Positions 59,003 through 64,000 of a stretch of DNA of 64,000 nt are shown piece by piece. This stretch comes from Hymenobacter siberiensis (GTDB lineage Bacteria; Bacteroidota; Bacteroidia; Cytophagales; Hymenobacteraceae): positions 3,720,001 to 3,784,000 of the forward strand of contig NZ_JAHLZY020000001.1 of the NCBI RefSeq assembly GCF_018967865.2, read 5' to 3'. The translations under genes were made by a program, and so were the position numbers. Numbering within the stretch: position 1 is the stretch's first letter; each line of letters opens with the position of its first letter. The notes beneath the pieces are model-generated. The model was not told where the DNA came from. It worked only from the letters and a program-made list of their open reading frames with translations, and did no database searches.

Positions 59003-60481
59003 TTACAAGTATTTCACCAGCAGCGCCACCAGCTTCTTCACACGGCTCGTGTAAGGCGGGTACATGGCCTTGATGCCGGTGAAGCCCACGCGCTGCCGCA
59101 TCACCCCCTTCTCGTTGCTGAACGCCAGGAAGCCGGCGTAGCCGTGCGCCTTGCCGAGGCCGGAGTTGCCCACGCCGCCGGTGGGCAGCTCGGGGTGAGC
59201 GAAGTGCAGCACGGTTTCGTTCACACCCGCGCCACCGGCCGAAATGTTGTCGAGCAGGTAGCGGCGGTTTTCGGCGCTGGTAGTGAACACGTACTGCGCC
59301 AACGGCTTAAGGCGGGCATTAACGTAAGCGGCCGTTTCGCTCAGGTTTTTGAAAGTGAGCACGGGCAGCAGCGGGCCAAAAATCTCCTCTTCCAGCACGC
59401 GGGCCGTGGCCGGCACGTTGGTCAGAATGGTGGGCTCGATGTAGTTCTGGCCCTGGTCCAGGGTGCCACCCGTGACCACGGTAGCGCCCTGGACCAGGGC
59501 ATCTTCGAGCAGGCCGGCGAGGCGGGCGAAGTGCTGCCCGTTCACGATGCGGGCCAGCGAATCGGACTGCTCGATGCCGGCCCCGGCCGGGTTGTAGGCC
59601 CGCTGAATGGCGGCCGTGAGCTCCGTGAGCAGCGCGGGCTGCACGCTTTCCTGCACTAGCAGGTAGTCAGGGGCCACGCAGGTCTGGCCGTTGTTGAGGA
59701 ACTTGCCCCACACGATTTTCTCGGCCGCGTCGCGCAGGTCGGCGGTGGCGTCCACCACGGCGGGGTTTTTGCCGCCCAGCTCCAGCGTCAGGCCCGAAAG
59801 GTGCTCGGCCGCGGCGCGCATCACAATCTTGCCCACCGCCGGGCTGCCGGTGAAGAAGATATGGTCCCAGGGCAGCTTCAGCAGCTCGGTGGCGGTTTCC
59901 TTGCCGCCTTCCAGCAACAGCACTTCATCGGGCCGGAACAGGTCTTTGCACAGCTGGCGCAGCAGCGCGGAGGTAGCGGGCGTCTGCTCGGCGGGCTTGA
60001 TGACCACGGCGTTGCCGGCCGCGATGGCCGATATCAGCGGCCCCACGGCCAAGTAAAACGGGTAGTTCCAGGGTGCGATGATGAGCACCACGCCCTTGGG
60101 CTCCACCTGCACCCAGGAGCGGGTGCCCAGCAGGGCCATGCTCGCGCCCACTTTGCGCGGGGCCATCCACTTTTTGAGGTGGCTGCTGGTGTGCTTGAGC
60201 TCGACCAGCGAGGTCCAGATTTCCGTTAAGTCAGTTTCGGCCGTGGGCTTGCGAAAATCGGTGAGAAGCGCCTGCTGAATGTCGGTGCGGTGCGCGTGCA
60301 GCCAGCTGCTGAGCTTTTGCAGGCGGGCGCGGCGGGCCGCCACGTCCTCGGCGCGCAGGGCGGGCGTGCGCAGGCGCAGGGCATCAAACTGCGCCTGAAA
60401 CTCGTTGGCCGGCTTTGCGGCAGCGCCGGGCACTTCGGCAGCATTATTCACTAAAACAGCAGGTTGCATGATAATCGCCAT
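59003..60481 (-). CDS. Class 3-type aldehyde dehydrogenase
   Basis: From the ATG at 60481 (MAIIMQPAVL; 60469 is also possible) the protein has about 492 residues. It carries IIAPWNYPFYLAV for cofactor binding, IFFTGSPAVGKIV, the general base Glu in LTLELGGKNPAVV and the nucleophile Cys in NNGQTCVAPDYLL, ending in a PPYTSRVKKLV helix typical of fatty-aldehyde (ALDH3) enzymes. It oxidises medium or long-chain aldehydes with NAD(P), and could act with the alcohol oxidase at 54553. TATCTTTC about 35 bases upstream resembles a -7 box. Confidence 0.93.
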   Translation of the reverse strand: MAIIMQPAVLVNNAAEVPGAAAKPANEFQAQFDALRLRTPALRAEDVAARRARLQKLSSWLHAHRTDIQQALLTDFRKPTAETDLTEIWTSLVELKHTSSHLKKWMAPRKVGASMALLGTRSWVQVEPKGVVLIIAPWNYPFYLAVGPLISAIAAGNAVVIKPAEQTPATSALLRQLCKDLFRPDEVLLLEGGKETATELLKLPWDHIFFTGSPAVGKIVMRAAAEHLSGLTLELGGKNPAVVDATADLRDAAEKIVWGKFLNNGQTCVAPDYLLVQESVQPALLTELTAAIQRAYNPAGAGIEQSDSLARIVNGQHFARLAGLLEDALVQGATVVTGGTLDQGQNYIEPTILTNVPATARVLEEEIFGPLLPVLTFKNLSETAAYVNARLKPLAQYVFTTSAENRRYLLDNISAGGAGVNETVLHFAHPELPTGGVGNSGLGKAHGYAGFLAFSNEKGVMRQRVGFTGIKAMYPPYTSRVKKLVALLVKYL

Positions 60482-60604
60482 TAGTTGCACCAGCCTTCGT
60501 GGCCAGTCCCGCAGAAAGATACGCGGCTTGCACAACATTTCGGGTAGCCATGCGTCTGTGCAGTCGGTTTTGGGCTGCCGGTATATCCAACGTTAAGTAG
60601 GTAT

Positions 60605-60612
60605 TACCTTTG
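60605..60612 (+). promoter_or_regulatory. -7 promoter box of the PAP2 gene
   Basis: TACCTTTG matches TAnnTTTG perfectly, 104 bases ahead of the GTG start at 60717. Confidence 0.5.
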
Positions 60613-60716
60613 CGGCTTACTATTTGGGCTCCGGTCCGCGTTTTTTCATTCTATACCACCCGCCTCGCCGGCGCTAAATCCGGCCCGGCCCGCTGATATT
60701 ACTGGTACTTTTTTTC

Positions 60717-61919
60717 GTGATTTCTCTTTATCCCCGCCGCACTTCGCGGCTGTTTTTTGCGCTGCTCGTTCCCCTGCTGGCCCATTCGGCCGGCCCTGCG
60801 CAGGCCCGGGAGCTGGCAGCGCCAGCTGCGGATTCGGCCATTGCCACTGCCCTGCCAGCCGACACGCTGGCCGCCGAAGCCCAGAAGCCGAAGCCGACCC
60901 GCCTGACGCCCCTGCCGATGGACTCGCTGCCGCACATCCACCCGCGCGACGCCAAGGGCCGCATCACCGACTACACCGTGGCTCCGGGCGTGACCTGGCA
61001 CTACGACAAGCCCAAACCATTCGAGTGGGCCTACCACATTCCGCGCGATTTGGGGCAGTTTCCCGGCTTCGCGTTCCGCAAGGAGAACAAGGAAACGCTT
61101 ATTGAGCTGGCGGCCGGCTCGGTGGCGCTGTGGGTGGCCGACCAGTACCTCGTCGACTGGAGCCAGGATGTGGGCAAGCGCATTGGCCTGAAAGCGGCCA
61201 GCACCCAGAAAACGTTGATTTATATTCCCTTCAACGTGGGCTCGGCCAATTTACCCTTCGAGTTCAACGTGCCCGACAACCTCAACAGCACGTTTTACTT
61301 CCTCGGCGATGGCTGGACGCACCTCACCGTGGCCAGCAGCTTCTGGATTTACGGCGGCATTAAGAAGGACAACCGGGCCCTACGTACCTCCAGCCAGCTG
61401 GGCGAGGCCATTTTCAGCACCGGCCTGGTGGTGCAAACCATGAAGCGCCTCACCGGCCGTCAAAGCCCCTACGTGGCCACTAAGGAACGGGGCGAGTGGC
61501 ACCTGTTTCCGTCGTACAACACCTACCAGAACTTCGTCCCGAACTACGACGCCTTCCCCACCGGCCACCTGGCCACGGCCATGGCCACGGTCACGGTTAT
61601 CGCCGAAAACTACCCCGAATACCACTTCATCCGGCCCGTGGGCTACGGCCTGATGGGCCTGCTGGGCTACTCCATGCTCAACAACGGCGTGCACTGGGCC
61701 TCCGACTACCCGGTGGGCATCGCACTGGGCTACGCATTTGCCAAAATTGCGGTGCGCAACGGCCGCACCCGCGTCGAGCAGCCCGAGGCCACCGACCCAA
61801 CCGTACACGGCACTGGCTTCCGGCTGCTGTCGCACCCCAAGCCGTGGTATCGCCGGGGCTTGTTTTCGCCCTACGCCTACGGGCCGTTCACGGGGGCCAG
61901 CTGGTCGCTGCGCCTCTGA
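60717..61919 (+). CDS. Envelope PAP2-superfamily phosphatase
   Basis: The 400-residue protein begins at a GTG (60717) with a signal-like segment (LFFALLVPLLAHSAGPAQA). The acid-phosphatase motifs are KRLTGRQSP, PTGHLATAMA and NNGVHWASDYPVGIALGYA, matching K-x6-RP, PSGH and the SR-x5-H-x3-D set with small changes. It probably removes phosphate from lipid substrates such as undecaprenyl or phosphatidic acid at the membrane. It is monocistronic and has a terminal RRGLFSPYAYGPFTG segment. Confidence 0.82.
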   Translation: MISLYPRRTSRLFFALLVPLLAHSAGPAQARELAAPAADSAIATALPADTLAAEAQKPKPTRLTPLPMDSLPHIHPRDAKGRITDYTVAPGVTWHYDKPKPFEWAYHIPRDLGQFPGFAFRKENKETLIELAAGSVALWVADQYLVDWSQDVGKRIGLKAASTQKTLIYIPFNVGSANLPFEFNVPDNLNSTFYFLGDGWTHLTVASSFWIYGGIKKDNRALRTSSQLGEAIFSTGLVVQTMKRLTGRQSPYVATKERGEWHLFPSYNTYQNFVPNYDAFPTGHLATAMATVTVIAENYPEYHFIRPVGYGLMGLLGYSMLNNGVHWASDYPVGIALGYAFAKIAVRNGRTRVEQPEATDPTVHGTGFRLLSHPKPWYRRGLFSPYAYGPFTGASWSLRL

Positions 61920-61999
61920 GCCCCGCAATCCCAATCGACGGCTTTTATCGTTGATTATTGACCCGGCGCTGGCCTGCGTTCTTTTTAATCCGCTATTCT

Positions 62000-62482
62000 A
62001 TGCCTGATTTTCTTTCCAGTTTTCCCAACCCGGACCTGACTACCTGCCAGGCCGAGCTTACCCGGCAGCTGGCCCTGCTGGGCCGCCACTGGCCCACCTT
62101 TGCCGAGGCTGAGCTGGCGGAGCTACCCGGCCCCGGCCGCTGGAGCCGCAAGGAAATCCTGGGTCACCTCATCGACTCAGCCACGCATAACTACCAGCGC
62201 TTTGTGACGGCGCAGCTCGCCCCGCCCCCGCTCCGCCTCGAACCCTACGATCAGGAAGCCTGGGTGCGCATCGGGGCCTACCAGCACCGCCCGGCCATCG
62301 AGCTGCTCGCGCTCTGGACCAGCCTCAACCATCAGATTCTGCACCTGCTGGCCCGCCTGCCCGAGGCCCTGCTCGACCACGAGTGCCTCTCGCTCAACGC
62401 CAACCCCGTCACCCTGCACTGGCTCATTGCCGACTACGTGCTGCACCTGGAGCACCATATCCGGCAGATTATCAATCATTGA
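62000..62482 (+). CDS. DinB-like metalloenzyme
   Basis: From the ATG at 62000 the 160-residue protein is a four-helix DinB fold. Candidate metal ligands are His in EILGHLIDSATHNYQRF and two His in VLHLEHHIRQI. The PGPGRWSRKEILGHL signature is common in Bacteroidota DinB proteins, many of which act as thiol S-transferases. An upstream in-frame ATG at 61958 would add 14 unrelated residues. Confidence 0.85.
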   Translation: MPDFLSSFPNPDLTTCQAELTRQLALLGRHWPTFAEAELAELPGPGRWSRKEILGHLIDSATHNYQRFVTAQLAPPPLRLEPYDQEAWVRIGAYQHRPAIELLALWTSLNHQILHLLARLPEALLDHECLSLNANPVTLHWLIADYVLHLEHHIRQIINH

Positions 62483-62485
62483 GTA

Positions 62486-62535
62486 GCCCACAAAAAAATC
62501 CCACTCCTGATTTGGAGCGGATTTTTTTTGTGGGC
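62486..62535 (+). terminator. Terminator of the DinB gene
   Basis: Stem GCCCACAAAAAAATCC with a matching right arm containing eight T residues and ending GTGGGC; the loop is about 16 bases. The A/T tracts are inside the stem. Confidence 0.75.
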
Positions 62536-62536
62536 C

Positions 62537-62612
62537 TGTCATTCCGACGCGGGAGGAATCTGGTTTACACAGTTGGACGAATTTACCAGATTCCTCCCGC
62601 GTCGGAATGACA
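62537..62612. repeat. Hairpin repeat with 28-bp perfect arms
   Basis: The left arm begins TGTCATTCCGACGCGGG and the right arm is its exact complement, around a 20-base loop. It is a member of the TCAT-ended family, but with a different core (GGAGGAATCTGG). Confidence 0.88.
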
Positions 62613-62620
62613 ATTCCGGC

Positions 62621-63292
62621 CTACTTGAACAAGCCTTTTTTCACGGTGCGGTTACCGTTTTCGTCGATTTTAATCTTCGTGCCGTCGGCGCGCTTGATTT
62701 TCACCGAGCCATCGTCACTGCGCTTGATTTTAGCGCCGTTTTCGTACTTCACTTTGTGGTCGCCGTCGTTCTGGTTTTCCAGCTTCTTCACGCCCGAGCC
62801 CTGGCCCACGCTGCTGCCGGTGCGGCCGGCAGTGGTTGTGGTGGTGATTACCGTGCCGGGGGTCAGCGAGTAGGGGCCGTCGCCGTAGTTGGCGCGGTTC
62901 GAGGAGTAGGTGTTATAGTAGTCCGGGCTGTTCAGGTCGGTGCGGATGGTGTTATCCGCCTCGTCGTTTACCTGGCGGATAGCGGCGTAGCGGCCGGTGG
63001 TATCCGTAGCGTACTGGGTCTGCAGGGCGTTCAGCTTGCGGCCCCGGGTGTAGTAGGTTTTCTCGATGCGCGTGACCACCACAGTGTCGGTCAGCTTGAG
63101 GTCTTCGGCCACGCGGGCGGCCATGCGGCGGGCGTCGTCGTAAGCGGCCATCGTGTCGACGGTGGTGGTGGTGGTGGTGGTTACCGTAGCGTCCGGCGTG
63201 GTCGTAGTGGTGGTTTCGACTTTTTTGTCCTGCGTGCAGGAAGCGGTAGCCAGTGCGGCGGCGGCCATCAGACCGAGCAATTTGAAGTTCAT
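62621..63292 (-). CDS. Lipoprotein with Thr-rich linkers and a Lys-rich repetitive tail
   Basis: From the ATG at 63292 the 223-residue protein has lipobox LATASCTQD, two runs of Thr separated by a short segment, a helical domain (ARRMAARVAEDLKLTD, KLNALQTQYATDTTG) and a C-terminal series of short basic repeats (KVKYENGAKIKR, SVKIKRADGTKIK, then IDENGNRTVKK). The tail resembles short repetitive beta sequences common in Bacteroidota surface lipoproteins. The function is unknown. Confidence 0.7.
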   Translation of the reverse strand: MNFKLLGLMAAAALATASCTQDKKVETTTTTTPDATVTTTTTTTVDTMAAYDDARRMAARVAEDLKLTDTVVVTRIEKTYYTRGRKLNALQTQYATDTTGRYAAIRQVNDEADNTIRTDLNSPDYYNTYSSNRANYGDGPYSLTPGTVITTTTTAGRTGSSVGQGSGVKKLENQNDGDHKVKYENGAKIKRSDDGSVKIKRADGTKIKIDENGNRTVKKGLFK

Positions 63293-63385
63293 GGAATGCA
63301 CAGATTCAAGAATTAAAAACGGCCATAGAGCCATTTTTAGGGGCTGATACGGTGGCGCTTGCCCACGGGTTATGCGGCCGCGAAA

Positions 63386-63461
63386 CAGGAGTTGAGAGTT
63401 ATGAGACAAAATCTAGAATATTTCAACTCACAACTTTCAACCCATAACTCTCTTAACTCCT
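63386..63461 (-). terminator. Imperfect inverted repeat after the SDR gene
   Basis: AGGAGTTGAGAGTTATGAG on the left pairs imperfectly with CCCATAACTCTCTTAACTCC on the right. Motif copies of GAGTTATGAG also occur at the end of the polyketide synthase gene (16733). Confidence 0.45.
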
Positions 63462-64000
63462 CTAGGCGTTCACCACCGAGCCGCCGTTGGGATGCCGCGT
63501 CTGGCTCGAGAAGTACGAAGCGTCTTCCGCAGCCAGGAAGACGTAGGACGGGGCCACTTCTGAGGGCTGGCCGGCGCGGCCCATGGGCACGTCGTGCCCG
63601 AACAGCGGCAGCTTCAGCAGGCCAATGCCCGTGATAAAGGGCGTCCAGATAGGGCCCGGAGCTACCGAATTCACCCGAATGCCTTTCTTGATGAGCTGCA
63701 GCGACAACGCCCGCGTAAACGCCGTGATGCCCCCCTTGGTGGAGGTGTAGTCCAGCAGCATCTCGTTGCCTTTAAAGCCGTTCACCGAAGCCGTATTGAT
63801 GATGAAATCGCCTTCCTTAAGGTGCTTCACGGCGGCCCGCGAGATGCGGAACATGGCAATAATATTCAGGTTGAAGATGCTATCCAGCTCCTCAATCCTT
63901 GATTTCTTCGAGCGAATCATGCCAGTTCTGCTCGGCCGCGTTATTCACCAGAATGTTTAGTCCGCCGAGCTCGGCCACGGTGCGGTCCACAATTTCCTGG
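63462..64000 (-). pseudogene. SDR-family oxidoreductase, frameshifted by one base and cut by the right edge
   Basis: The downstream part reads IFNLNIIAMFRISRAAVK, then IINTASVNGFKG, catalytic YTSTKGGITAFTRALS, and ends HPNGGSVVNA, typical of YhdF/YkvO-like short-chain dehydrogenases. The upstream part, in another frame up to the edge, reads ELGGLNILVNNAAEQNWHDS and then LEEIKD before a stop. The shift is one extra T (63894 or 63895): removing it gives LEEIKDEELDSIF, which fits the family. So this is a recent single-base frameshift or a sequencing error. The cofactor-binding N-terminus is outside the window. Confidence 0.82.

Overview
The window is GC-rich bacterial chromosome of the phylum Bacteroidota, most likely a Hymenobacter-like member of the Cytophagales. 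The evidence is type IX secretion sorting domains, a carboxypeptidase-like plus TonB-dependent receptor, promoters of the TAnnTTTG type, start regions without Shine-Dalgarno sequences, and protein sequences resembling Hymenobacter families. The species call is inference. Plasmid or prophage markers are absent and one insertion sequence is present.

Layout. 0-5.5 kb holds nucleotide and amino acid metabolism on the minus strand: purL (partial), pyrE, pyrF, a dihydroorotate dehydrogenase homologue with a substituted catalytic loop, and a class IIb tRNA-synthetase-like protein that is probably an asparagine synthetase. The last is preceded by a structured leader or small RNA with its own promoter and terminator. 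5.7-8 kb holds a secreted nuclease and a decayed T9SS cargo gene. 8-13.5 kb is a plus-strand set: a sigma-54-type response regulator, a soluble hybrid histidine kinase and a flavin monooxygenase. 14.3-17.6 kb is a compact type III polyketide set (flavoprotein, polyketide synthase, methyltransferase) resembling the phenolic-lipid srs operon. A 1-kb IS5-type element follows. 18.8-24.4 kb holds a TonB-domain protein, a histone-deacetylase-like hydrolase, a PepSY-like protein and a three-gene ABC export system.

24.7-38.4 kb is a run of minus-strand genes with a common stress and energy-economy theme: a general-stress-protein gene (frameshifted), a YtxH/CsbD-like protein, a BLUF photoreceptor, a P-type cation ATPase, class I fructose-bisphosphate aldolase, phosphoketolase, an SDR, two tandem universal stress proteins and a six-BON-domain protein. 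A tRNA-Val(GAC) follows. 39-64 kb is mixed: an outer-membrane barrel, an alpha/beta hydrolase lacking its nucleophile Ser, a DJ-1/PfpI protein, an epimerase, a large MscS channel, an M1 peptidase, a PiT phosphate transporter, a TonB-dependent receptor, a thioesterase, a GMC oxidoreductase, a membrane protein gene whose middle is replaced by an 11 x 15-bp minisatellite, an aldehyde dehydrogenase, a PAP2 phosphatase, a DinB protein, several lipoproteins and a frameshifted SDR at the right edge.

Two further themes stand out. One is dense families of intergenic hairpin repeats, with arms up to 52 bp. The other is repeated gene decay: a nonsense codon, frameshifts, an internal deletion and two small gene fragments. 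Some of the frameshifts could be sequencing errors. Coordinates come from reading the sequence by eye; no database search was run.
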